Assembly: GCA_028564675.1 (NCBI GenBank)
Contig: JAOVVO010000222.1
Location: forward strand, 1 to 64,000
Source: Onchocerca lupi
Lineage: Eukaryota; Nematoda; Chromadorea; Rhabditida; Onchocercidae
Reading direction: 5' to 3'
Length of the DNA: 64,000 nt
The notes under the pieces are model-generated. The model did no database searches. It was not told the origin of the DNA and was given only the letters and a program-made list of their open reading frames with translations. The position numbers and the translations under genes are program-made. Below are positions 49,876 to 62,122 of the stretch, piece after piece; within the stretch, counting starts at the first letter, position 1; the number at the start of each line of letters is the position of its first letter.

Positions 49876-52800
49876 ATGATTCTTTTCTTACTGATATCGC
49901 AAATGTCTAAAACTCATCCAATGTTATCAACAACTACTGGGCTTTTCATTAGTCTAATTATTATGACACCTGGATGTGTCGCATTTCGTCGGCATGTTCG
50001 GATTAAAAATAATGATGAACGAAAGTTGATCACATTATTGCCGAAACTTTTGCATCTACGTGAAAAGTTGCAACGTGTAAATATCGCTCAAAACAGTGAT
50101 CAGGTAATGATTGATCATTGTTAGCGAATTTTAGATTCTTCTTTTATATTCATGTCTTCAGCTTTAATTTCCTCATTATGTCTCAGGATTCCTTTTGATA
50201 AAATAGGCAGCATTGCCTCATCAATCTGTCGATTGTCGTAAAAAAAAAATATTTTTCTTTGATTAGCTGTTATTTACAATAATTATTCAAAAAATAATGC
50301 CTTTAATGGAGAGTTTATCAATGTCAAATTGTTAATGATAATTGATAAGAATATCGCTCGATAGTTTGAGCAACAAATTTTCATCTTAATTGTTGACAAT
50401 CGGAATATTTGTTGACAGAAAAGTAGCAATATTTTCTGAGAGATCCGTTAACGACGAATATATGCAGAATGAAAACGAAGGACACACATCACGCAAATCA
50501 ATTCTGAGCCAAAAATTCCTTTTCTTCAATCGACAGTAATCCTTTTTACAGTGGACGCGTTTCTTTATCATATTCCAATCATTGTTTTATAAGCTAGATT
50601 AGAAGATCGGAAGCATTTGCATGTGAATCAATTCCCGGTGTTTACTGTAAAGATAATAATTGATAATCGCAAAAAAATTTGGTAATCACAAATAGAGATG
50701 AGAATTAACATTAGATATGATAAGAATGATGAGTCATGTGAGAAATATCTTTACAATGCAATATTTTGATTATTTGAATATATTCTTGATAAAATTATTT
50801 CGATCATTTCTGGTATTGTTTTCCTTTTAGCGGTACTTTTTTTTTTTTTTGTTTTTTTTAGATAGATATTAACAACTTAATTAGTAATTAAATCAAAGAA
50901 ATGTTTTACCAAGAAAGAACAGTTAAACCATTGAATATGTACTATACCGGATGAATTCCCAGTAATTTATCAATATTAATTACTCGCAAACAAAGTTTGC
51001 TAATGAGGAAATTATTAATTCATAATAATGCATCACATCAATTGACATTGCTTGCCATATGCTTTTTTCTGTTTCAAGAAATAATTATCATGAAAAATGA
51101 TTCTTAATTAGTTTTAATTTTTGAGACTGATGATGAGGAGGAATACGATAATGAATGGGCGGTCGAAATCGTTGGAGGACCGGAGGAAGCAAAAAATATC
51201 GCTCGAGCGGTCGGATATAAGTATATCGCTCCTGTATGTTTTATGTTTCCATGCCGCAAAATCAAAGGTTAGACAGTGAAATCTTTAATTGGAATATTTT
51301 CGGCTTTACATATCTTTACTTTAGATTAAGATTATTTCCCTTTTTTTTAGGTAAAATAGTTTTGAAGTAACACATGATATTACAAATAATATTTTATCCT
51401 GTAATTCGATTATTAAGTTATCGTATTGAAATTGGAATTTATTTTAGGTCCGCGGTTTCGATAATGTCTACATTTTTTCGAAAGAAAGTTGCAGGGGAAA
51501 ACGAAAAGCAGATAGTAAATCAACTTTAGCACTTCGTCGTCATAAACATGTTTGCATTAATTTTTTTTCCATTTCAAAATTTAAATTCATCAATATTTCG
51601 AATTTAAAGTTCTTCCTATTCATAGTTTAACTATTCTAATTTTTCATGTTTCAAATATTTTCATTCTTTCTTTTTTTTTGCAGTTTTTCAAATTCAAAGT
51701 ATGAATAGATGTGTTCCAAAAATCCAATTTTATGATTTGTTGAAAAAGAAAAAGTTAAAAAAATTTTCATGCTTCTAAGCTTTTCTTTAGAACCAGTCTT
51801 TTCTTCCTTAAAAAAAAAAAAAAAAAAAAAAAAAAATGGAAAACTTTAAAGGTACTTTGGGCAGAACAACAACGAGTTCATAAACGATTTAAGCGTGATC
51901 ATATTGGTACCACTTCTGCAATTATCAATGATACCAATCATAACAATATTTTTTTCAACGATCCATTCTGGCCTGAACAATGGAATTTGGTTGTCAATTT
52001 GTTTTTCATATTCCACTCTAATAATTGAATTAATGCTGTATTAAAATAAGCAAAAACGAAAAATTTGAAAAAAAAATTTTTGTGATAATTTTAAAAGAAA
52101 AAAGGCAATAAATCGATAGAGAAAAAGAAGATTGAGAAGATAAATTTGTGATAATTTAAAAAATAATATCATACTATGAATTTTGATTGAAATTTTTCTT
52201 GATGATTGAATCATACAAAATAAAATCATTCTAATTTGATTAAATTCTTCCATGAAAATGTAATACTTCTGCGAGTGAAATTTGAAAAATATAAAGAAAT
52301 AATTTAGAAAAGTTCGAAGACAGTAAATGGTGAACCGATTAGTATGCATGTGATCAAAGCTTGGGAACTTGGTTATACTGGAAAAGGTGTCGTCGTGACA
52401 GTACTGGTCGAAAATTTGATTGTTAAAAATTTTGCGAATTTTTTATTAGAGAATTTAGTTTGCGTTATATATTAACATAAATCGCTATAAAAAGATTATA
52501 TTACTGCTTTGAAGATATTAAATTGATAAGATTACCGGAATTATGTCTTCTTTTTGCCGGAATTGTATCTTCTTCAAAATCATATTTCATCTTCCAGCAA
52601 TATCATTTCAATTAGCCATTGAGTAAATTAAAAATTTAATAAAAACTAGGCATCTGATGCATGGCTTTGTCATCATCAGAACATGCAATATATCAATCAT
52701 TATCAGCTATTCTTAATCATGATTTTTGCAAACATGAAATCTAATTTGAAGATGACATCCAATTACAGAACTGTAGCAATCATAGATTGATATTAATTGA

Positions 52801-55800
52801 TGGAATTTAAAACTGGTTAATAATTTTATTCTTCAGGATGATGGCATACAACACAATCACACCGATATTGCTGGCAACTATGTTAGTTTGCAAATATTTG
52901 CTAGAAAAAATTCAGATACCAGTAAATAATAAAAGAAATTAGTTTCCATTAAAAGTATTGATTTAAATTTAAAAAGATGTATGCTGAACAAATTTGGATG
53001 GCAACCTTTTTTCTTTTTTTTTTCAACTTTTTTTTCAGGATCCTCAAGCTTCATATGATCTGAATGATAACGATCCCGATCCAATGCCTAAATTTAACGA
53101 AATGAGCGGGTCATATTTTTCATTTTTTGACCAAAATGAATGATATAATTTTTTTTTTGTTCGAAAAAAATTCGGAAAATTTGATCCTTAAACTTTTCGA
53201 AAATTCATTAAATATTATCAGCTATCATAATAGCTAATTTTGTTTTTTTTAAATTCATCGAATAAAATTCTCAAATAATTTACAAAAAACTGATGAATTT
53301 AGGCATGGTACTCGTTGTGCTGGTGAAATTGCAATGGCACCGAATAATTCATTTTGCGGTGTTGGCATAGCATATAATGCCAAAATAGGAGGTATTTCGC
53401 ATTTTTCTTGACTTCATTTTTTTTTTTTTTTTTTCTTTTAATTTTCAAATCAAAGACGAATGAAGAGTATTACGGTGACCTTTTGATTACAAAAACTTCA
53501 TGACCAAATTGATTAATCATACTTTTTTTTTACGCTCAAATTCGTTAACAATTCTTTGTTTACGTCATATTCGTCGGTAGTTCTTGTTTCCGTCAAATTT
53601 GTTAACAGTTGTTTTTTACGTGTTATTTATAGGCGTACGAATGTTGAATGGTAAAGTGACAGATAGAATTGAAGCGGAAGCTTTGAGTTATAACATCGAT
53701 CACATCGATATCTTTTCTGTTAGTTGGGGACCAAAAGATGATGGAAAAACAGTTGATGGTCCTGGACGATTAACACAAAAAGCCATTCTAAAAGGCATTC
53801 AACAAGTATTGGAAAATTCTAGTATTTTAAAAAAATTTTTAATATTTTTAAGCAATTTTTCCAAATTATGAACCTATGATATGATAAAGATTAGATTATG
53901 ATATGATTAAAGAATTAAAAATTATTGATATGATAAACGTTAAAATCTTGAAAATTATCTTCGAATATATCATTCGAGAATAGAAATAATGGATAGTATT
54001 GTTTTGTCTACAAAAATATTTTCATAGGGTCGTAGTGGTAAAGGCGTCATTTACGTGTGGGCATCAGGTAACGGTGGTATGCAGGATGATAATTGTGATT
54101 GTGATGGATACATGGATAGTATTTATACGTTATCAGTATCAAGTGTTACCGAAGATGGTACTTCACCGTGGTATGCCGAAAAGTGTGCCGCTACTTTGGC
54201 ATCAACATTTTCGAACGGTCAACATGAAAAGCAAATGATCGTAAGATCAATGATCAAAAATTTTTTGAATAAAAACCAAATAATTAGAGAATAAAATTAT
54301 TATTTTATGCATAATTTATTCATAAGTTGAGAATTTTGTCAATTAATTCAACAAATGATCTCGAAAATCTTTGTGATTTCCTTTTTGCAGACAACAACCG
54401 ATATAGGAAATAAATGTACCGGAACTTTTGCTGGAACTTCAGCATCATCACCAATGGCTGCAGCAATCATTGCTCTTGGTTTGGATGCAAAGTCTGTTAA
54501 AATTTCAAAACAATTCTTATAAATCACAGCTTAGTTTGATGTTTTTCCAACATTCAATAGACATTCATTTGTATGATAAATAATATCAATATATAATCAG
54601 TGAAATGGGATAATTTGATGGACAAATTTCTCATCTGAAAATGCCGATTTGTGAAGCTTTTTTGGCATATTTCACACAGTGCTACATCAGAAGATTCAAA
54701 AACTGAATATAAGAATATTATTAAAGGAAAGAAAATAGTTTCGGGAATGGAAAAAGCTAAACGAACGAAACATTACAAATACCTCGAAAGCAATTCCTAC
54801 CAATTTCAAGCTTCATCTTTCTGATGCCAATCGAGAAAAAATTTAAAGAACATTATTTGCTTATTTTGAATAAGAAAATTATCAGTTAATTAAAATTTAA
54901 ATTAAAAATTGAAAACAAATGATATTGCAGTCCATCATTAACTTGGCGTGATGTACAACATATCGTTGTTTGGACTTCAGATCCAGTACCATTGCTAAAT
55001 ATTAACGAAGGTTGGAATAAAAATGCTCGAGGATTATTCGTAAATTTACGTTTCGGATTCGGTAAGTTTGTTTCCATTCTGAACAAAATTAAGCAATACA
55101 TGCTTCTCAGATTGATGAAACTATTCGGAATTATTTCAGTTGAAATTTTAATCATTTTCATAAGTTATAATTTCATTTTTTTTATAATTTCAATTTGAAA
55201 TTTGCTGGAAGTTTTCAACAGGATTAATGGATGCGAGTGCATTTGTTAAGATGGCAAAAACTTGGCAAAATGTACCTGAGCATCATGCTTGTATCACTAC
55301 ATTTCCAACTTTTTTAAAACGGTAAGTAAACTATTCCAATTACAGTATATGCTACATTTGCATATTTGAATACAATGAATGTGTAGATCATAGTATATCT
55401 CTAATATCATAGATATTATGATAATAATGATAACCATTGTAAATTCTTAAATTGAGATCGATTTTTTCTCCGTTTTTAAAATTTTGAATTTTTTCGCAAA
55501 ATTTATTTGATTTATTTTTTAGCGAAATAAATGATGAAAGCGTAACTGTGGTTAAGTTTCACACAGATGCTTGCGAAGGACAAAAAAATGAAATAAATTT
55601 TTTGGAACACATACAATTAATATTAGATGCATATTATCCCATACGTGGACATCTTTCTATTTCACTCATTTCTCCAAAAGGTCTGCTTTCCATAAACCTG
55701 GTTTTTATGAATTTTTTCCAGAAATTTTGTTAAAAAAAACTTTTCATATTTTTTTAGGCACTAAAACTCAACTTCTTTCCGTTCGTCGTAAGGATAGATC

Positions 55801-56860
55801 ATCAGCTGGTTTCCGACATTGGCCATTTATGTCGGTTCATACTTGGGGCGAGAATCCACGTGGAATTTGGCAATTGCATGTTGAGGACAAGGTTGATAGG
55901 CCAAATTTCTAACTTGGACAAGTTTTGATCGCAATGACATTATTTGCTAAATGACTTATATTTTATCGTAGAGAAAGATCATAGTTTCATTTCTTATTGA
56001 ATAGGGAAAAGAAACTTTTTATAAAATTTTGAAATATAAATTATATCGCAAACTATATTATTTTTCCTCAAACAGTGATTGTTTTTTAATTCGGAAAAAA
56101 TCGATAAAAACATTCGAATTTAAGTTATTTGCAAATTTAGTTAATTTTTGTTAGAACTTTTGATTTTTTCTAAATTTAAACATTTAGAAATGCTTGGAAT
56201 CAAAATTATTTATCATTTCGATGAAACTGATTAAACTAGCAGACTTTTAGTTGTCAGCAATTGACAAAAGAAACCAATAAAATAAGAAAAGATGCTAAAT
56301 CAATCAACAAAATGATTTTTTTTTTTTTTGCGAATTTGCTAAAAATTTTTTCCATCAAATCTGAATTTATACTTTAAATTTTAATTGAATATTTTCAAAG
56401 AGTATGACGAGAAAAGCGATGACAGGTATTATCAGTAATATAACACTTATAATTTATGGTACCAAAGAAGAACCGGAACATTATAAAAATCAAAAGCGTT
56501 ATGGAGAGAAAAATGAAACATTTCTGAACAAACAATTTTTGACTTCTAATGTAAGTTTTTTTATTATTTACATTTCGTTTTTATCGAATTTTGCACTTTT
56601 TTGGAAATTTTTTTTTCTAAAAAAAATCAAAATTTGATTTCTTTAATTTAATTCATATCTTATCATAGATTTCGGCACGTATGATGTTGGAACATGCAGA
56701 AAGTATGATAAATGATAATGCATTATCATATACGAATTCTTCTAATATGCTTTCTCAAATTATACATTTCATCGATGATATTTATCAACAACAACCGAAA
56801 ATGCGGCAACGAACTAGAATGATTACCAGGGCGATTACAACAGCAAAATTTGATTTCTAG
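49876..56860 (+). CDS. furin-like proprotein convertase (kexin/subtilisin family)
   Basis: Calcium-dependent serine endoprotease that cleaves secretory precursors after dibasic sites. Seventeen exons with fully consistent phases give 743 residues: 49876-50103, 51126-51233, 51448-51549, 51852-51989, 52308-52406, 52837-52881, 53039-53109, 53303-53391, 53633-53805, 54028-54240, 54391-54491, 54931-55061, 55222-55321, 55523-55680, 55758-55891, 56401-56550, 56669-56860. A hydrophobic signal region precedes a prodomain (EWAVEIVGGPEEAKNIA) with a primary cleavage site, RVHKRFKR (R161). Catalytic residues: D226 (VTVLDDGIQHNHTD), H265 (HGTRCAGEIA), oxyanion N366 (WASGNGG) and S439 (GTSASSPMAA). The H-N and N-S spacings, 101 and 73, equal those in furin. 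Asn rather than Asp at 366 excludes PC2/EGL-3. A P domain ends at LIIYGT, then a short tail with no Cys-rich region or membrane anchor. It could be the kpc-1 or bli-4 orthologue. Confidence 0.93.
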
Positions 56861-58248
56861 ACTAAATTAATTTGACGAATTTTTTGCAACAAATGATATT
56901 TCAAAGTTAAATTATCAAATATTGTTAAGTAATCACTTCTGACAGCTTACGTATCATATATTACTTAATGTATGGTATTTTTAACAATCATTTTGATGAA
57001 TATCTTTAAATTTTTTTTAATTCATTTTTTTTTTTACGCGTCGATAAAATGTATTTCAAAATATGATAGAGTAATGATTATTACGAAAGATGAACTAAAA
57101 ATACTCGTAATTTGAAATTATCTTCAAGTACCCAGGATTTTGCTTATACGTATTTCTTAAATCTTTCTTTCCGACCAAATTTTCCCAGTGTATTTATTTT
57201 AAAAGAAAGTTTTAAATTAATTATCTCTGAAAATATTTCATTATTTTTAGTTTTATTTTTCTTCCCGCTTAATGGAATAATTTAAATTTCAAACTAAAAT
57301 CAATAACACAAAATATGAAGCTTATTAATTTATCTGTTCTTGAAGTATATTTGATTGCTAAATATGTTGTTGTCAATAGCAACCGGTATATCAGGTGGTA
57401 GTACTTATTGATTTGCACATTTCTCATTTTAATTTTATATCTATCCTGGTATTATTTAAAATTTACATATTTACAATGTTATTAATTAATTTATGGCTTG
57501 TATGATTTTTCTCTTATCCAATTTTTCAAATTATTAAATATTTTTTATAACTTTCAAACAAATTACTTTATAGTATGCTATCTAGCAAATTATCATTTGA
57601 AATGATTATGATAAAATGTTATGATAAAATTGTGATAAAATTTTTTCGAAATTTCATTGTTATTCAATTAAATTTTCGCATTTTTCATACGGTTTACTTG
57701 TAAATTAGTTGCTAGAAGTTTAATTGCAATTAATAAAATAAAAAGTAACATTCTTCCAAATATGATAGGTTCCTGTTATATTGTTAATTAATTAATTATG
57801 TCGATAAATTATGCATACTTTTCTTTTTTTTGTGGTATAAGATTAACGATGGAATATATGAAATGGATGCAAATATTTGAAATAATTCAAACATTACTAC
57901 AGGTAGTTGAAAGAAAACAATGAAATTAACATTATAAATATTTCGCAAAAAACTTAGATTTAATGATTATTCTTCTAATTGGTACGAGAAAATCTAACAA
58001 ATAAAATTATATCAATTATTAATAATTATTTGAAAAAAAATGTAGAAGTTTAATGAAAAGTTCAAGTAAATTATTTAAATTTAAAAACTTTCGGAAATTT
58101 TTTGGGGACTAAATTTTGGGACTATTTCTATTCTTTGATTTTTTAATTCGTATTTCCGATATCCTTTCATATTGGATTCTTAATTTAAGCATAATCAATC
58201 TTAATTTGCTCAGTTATTTAAAGGAAAATACTAAGAATTGAAAGAGAT
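56861..58248. other. intergenic, convertase to CC2D2A-like
   Basis: AT-rich, with no open frame worth calling. It contains the 3' flank of the convertase gene and the presumed promoter of the next gene. Confidence 0.5.
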
Positions 58249-61200
58249 ATGGAAGATAAAATAAAAACAATTGAAGTATTGGAAAGTAATAGGACGAGAA
58301 GTAGTTTTGAGCCAAGCATATCAGGCAAGAGAATGAGTGGAAGACAAAAAGCCAGTTGGGTAGAAAGCCTTGATAATAATGATGATTATTTGGCCCAGCA
58401 AATGAAGCCAATAGCAACGGATGGCAAGGAATGTCAAGCTACCACTTTGGTATGCCAGAAATTTAGCACTTTTGTTTTTTCTGTTTCTAATTAAAATAGC
58501 ATTATATTAGAATGAACAATTTCTGCATCATTTATTCTCCATATCTAAATAATTGATTTTATTCGGTATAATGAGATTAAGTGAGCCTGAAGTAATTCAT
58601 AGAATATAATTTTCTCAAATTTAATTGAAAAGCCAAAAAAAAAAACTTATTTTTTTTTTAGCAGGAAGAATCATTTGATGATACTTCAAATGTGTATGAA
58701 ATTCGCAGGTTAATTTTAAGATTTTACAAGTTTTTGTCAAAATTGAAAAAAAAAAAAAAAAAAAAAAAAGAATAATTGTGAATTCTCTGTCCTTTTGAAT
58801 ATATCAATTTCACTATTTTTACTTCGAACTCTTTTTCAAATTAAAAATTGAACAAGTTTCGCTTTTTCTAACCTTTGATTTAATATATTTTTTAAAAGTC
58901 CACTTTTAAGCACTAGCGATTATTATTTTTTGTCTATTAATTTCAACTTTTTTTTTTTTTCCTATAATTAATCGATATTTTAGCTCGGCAATTTCTTCTC
59001 AGCAACAGAAATTTCCCATATTCGAAAGGACTATTTCATCGTCCGTACCGGATACACAAACAATACGTGAACGGATACGACAAAAAATAACGGAAGAAAT
59101 AAAAGCAAAACGTGGTAGCATACAACAAAATAAGCGGTTGCAACGTCAACAACGTAATAAATTATTGAAACAAGGATCTTCAACAAGTTATTCTGAAATC
59201 AATCAAGAAGAACTTGATCGACAAATCGAACATTCTATGAAGGTTTCCATTTGCAATCCTAATAGTTCAATTTATTTTATTAAAAAATCAAATATTTTAT
59301 TTAAGCATTTTGAAATACTTATCAGTACAATATTTCGTTAGATTACTTAAAATTTGTAATTGAAAGTCGTAAATTTAGGACGATTTCGAATTTTCTGTAT
59401 TTTATAGTAGTAATCAAATTATTGTTGACTTCATTTTTAATTATTTTTGTTTGTCAAAAAAAAAATGAATTTTTCCTTAAACTATATCAGTTTTTAAATA
59501 ATTTTACAAGGATATTTTTATTTAGCTTGGAGAGAAATGTATTGCTGATAGGGTGCAATATTTACCATCTGATGATATTCAGTATGAATTTATGACTGCA
59601 CAATTCAAAAGTGATCAGGAAATTGAAATTCAAAAAAAGCAATCTCCTAAAGGTATAGTAGATAGTTTCAAAGGATTATAATAAATGTTGTTTCTTTCTT
59701 TTCTTCATTTTGCTTTGTATTATTCCTCTTCTTTCCTATCTTAATTAACAAGCAGAATATGAAAAAATGAAATTTTAAAATTGAATTCAATTTTTTATGC
59801 TTTCTTTTCATGTTATAAATTATAATTTAAATTCAGTTGTCTTTATGGCAGCACAACCACAACCAGCTGAAGAAATTGAACAATTTGAAAAATTATGCTG
59901 TACTTATAATGATCGTTTTGATAGGATAATGTCATCATCGATTGAAAGTGCAATACAAAAGTAAACTTATTGAAATTTTAGTTTTATTTTAAATTTTATC
60001 CATGAGATCTCTCATTTGCATCATACCTACTGCTAACATTTATCATTGCTATTTGCATCAATTAATGAAACTTTTATTTAACATTAATAATTATTAAGTG
60101 ATAGATAGTTTTAAAGTATTATAACTTTGTTATCAATTTTGGAGTGATAATAAAGTTTGGGAAGAAAAGGAAAGAAAATATCATAGTATTGGCAGAAGTA
60201 ATTTTATAAATTTCAGCATACCATCTTCTAAATTACAAAATTATGCATTGTTAAGACAACGAGTGGGTGAGCATTTTGTTAATGATGCTGGAATATTATT
60301 GGGAACCAATTTGGATATTGATAAAATTCCAAAACGGGTAACATTTTATCATTTTCTGCTAGAAAATAATCTTAAAAATTTTAGACAAGAAAAATGACAT
60401 TCTAATTTACAATATTTTAAATAAAACACGGTGGATAAGGTGAATAAATTATAAAGAATTTTAAGAATTTAATATAAAGCTTATTGATTTGAAATACCTT
60501 ACAGATCATTTAATATGGAAAGAATAGGTAAATTGTTGTTTTTCTTTTTTTCCTAAAACTTCCAAAGAAGAATGCAACAATTGAATGATAATTTAATTGG
60601 CAACATTATTTTCTCATTATTTTGTTTCATTTTTTCAAATAATTAATTTATGCAAATTACAATCTTATAATAAGTAAGAAAATTAAAGCAAATATGACTT
60701 CGTTCGATTCCAAATAATTATTGCTTTAATTAATAGTCAATAAGCATTTCTTTCAACTTTATTTATTATAGCTACTGATGGAAATATCTTTTAAATTTAA
60801 TTTGAATGAAATGTATTTTCTTGCAGCCGGAACGTTATGATGATAATTGTCGTCCATTATATCAATATGTTAAAGCTGAAAAATGGGAAAAGGCGCTTAG
60901 CGGAATTAAGCAACAAGATTTTATACAATTGGATATTGATTTGAATCGGATTGTTTTTAATTATCATTGGCTCTTTGGACAAGAAGACTTGGTTTATAGT
61001 TCAAATTAATTAGGGATGATATTTAAGGAAGAAAATGGCATCATGTCAAATCGAAATTATTTTATATTGCTCATGCTTGGTCTAATTTTTACAGGTTTAA
61101 CTTAAATATAAACGTTATAACTTTTAAAGATAATTGCAGTTATGCAGTACCATTCAAAATTTGCATAAAATGCAATCAATTCGAATGCAAGAAGCATTGA

Positions 61201-61963
61201 AACTACTAAAGGAAATTGAAACTGAAGAAGAAGGATTACGTAAAAGAAAAATTCTGCAACAAAATGAAAAAGAAAAGTTGAAAATTTCTCATTTTTAAAA
61301 AATTAAGTGGAAAATTATTCCTATATTGAAAAGTAATTTAAAATCTGAAATCAACAGACAGATTATTTAAATTATTTAACTGGAAATGTTTGCGAATCTC
61401 ATTTATCTATTAAGGGGAATATTTGATACAGAAAATGAAAATATACAAATAATTCAAATATTAGTAATATTTAAAAAAAATTATCAGATTGGACAAGTAC
61501 TTTGATTTCCGATTGATAATAGCTTCCCTATGAATACAAACATAATGCATTTCTTGACAAACCATAATATATTGCTAAAATAATATAAACCAACTGGTTT
61601 AATTTTTTTTTTCTTTCGTTTAAAAAAATTTTTATTGCGATGACGAAAATGATTACGAAATAGTTTTGCTAATGATATATGTAGAATTTCGAATTTTAAA
61701 GCTAATTTCCTTAATAAAAATGTTTTATATTTCTTTAAAAAGCAAGATTATTTCTAACAAATTTATTTTTATTATAGTGCAGAATGTCGAATAAAGGAAT
61801 TAATGGATGGTTTGGAAGAAAAACAGCGGAATTATTTACATCTCAGTGATAAAATTGAAGAGAATTGGACAAAATTAAAACAATTGCGACATTTACAAAA
61901 ATATTCGACTACCACATTAACGGTTACAAAAATTTCCTTCGATCAACAACATGCTGAAAGAAG
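58249..61963 (+). CDS. probable CC2D2A/MKS-6 ciliary protein, 5' part only
   Basis: CC2D2A is a transition-zone scaffold that gates proteins into cilia. Nine phase-consistent exons (58249-58449, 58665-58708, 58984-59242, 59526-59652, 59852-59960, 60217-60337, 60827-60991, 61140-61276, 61778-61963) give about 449 residues with the frame still open (phase 2). Residues ~85-165 are a basic, Gln-rich coiled coil (TIRERIRQKITEEIKAKR). The block RIVFNYHWLFGQEDL and the later WTKLKQLRHLQKYSTTTLTV resemble, from memory, the CC2D2A segments around VFxHHxLFSREHVL and WxxIKSLRxFQ. The C2 and C-terminal domains are not in the window. The next acceptor (62040) leads to a stop within a few codons, about 60 bp before a Helitron. 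The start and first exon rest on frame only. Exon 2 has tandem acceptors (AGCAG). Other coiled-coil families are possible. Confidence 0.55.
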
Positions 61964-62122
61964 GTTTGATTAATAATTTAAACACATAATAATACTTTGA
62001 GATAGATATACCGATTAATTTTTTTTTTTTTTTTATTACAGCAAATTAATGGTATATTGATTACTTAATGGTATATATTGAAATTGATGGTATAGTGATT
62101 TTATTATTATTAATTATTATTA
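61964..62122. other. host sequence between CC2D2A-like exon 9 and the Helitron
   Basis: A GTTTGA donor opens the intron. A T-run and TTATTACAG acceptor end at 62040. The following frame (SKLMVY) hits TGA after six codons. Degenerate TTAATGGTATAT repeats follow (62045-62095), then an ATT run up to the Helitron boundary. Confidence 0.6.
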
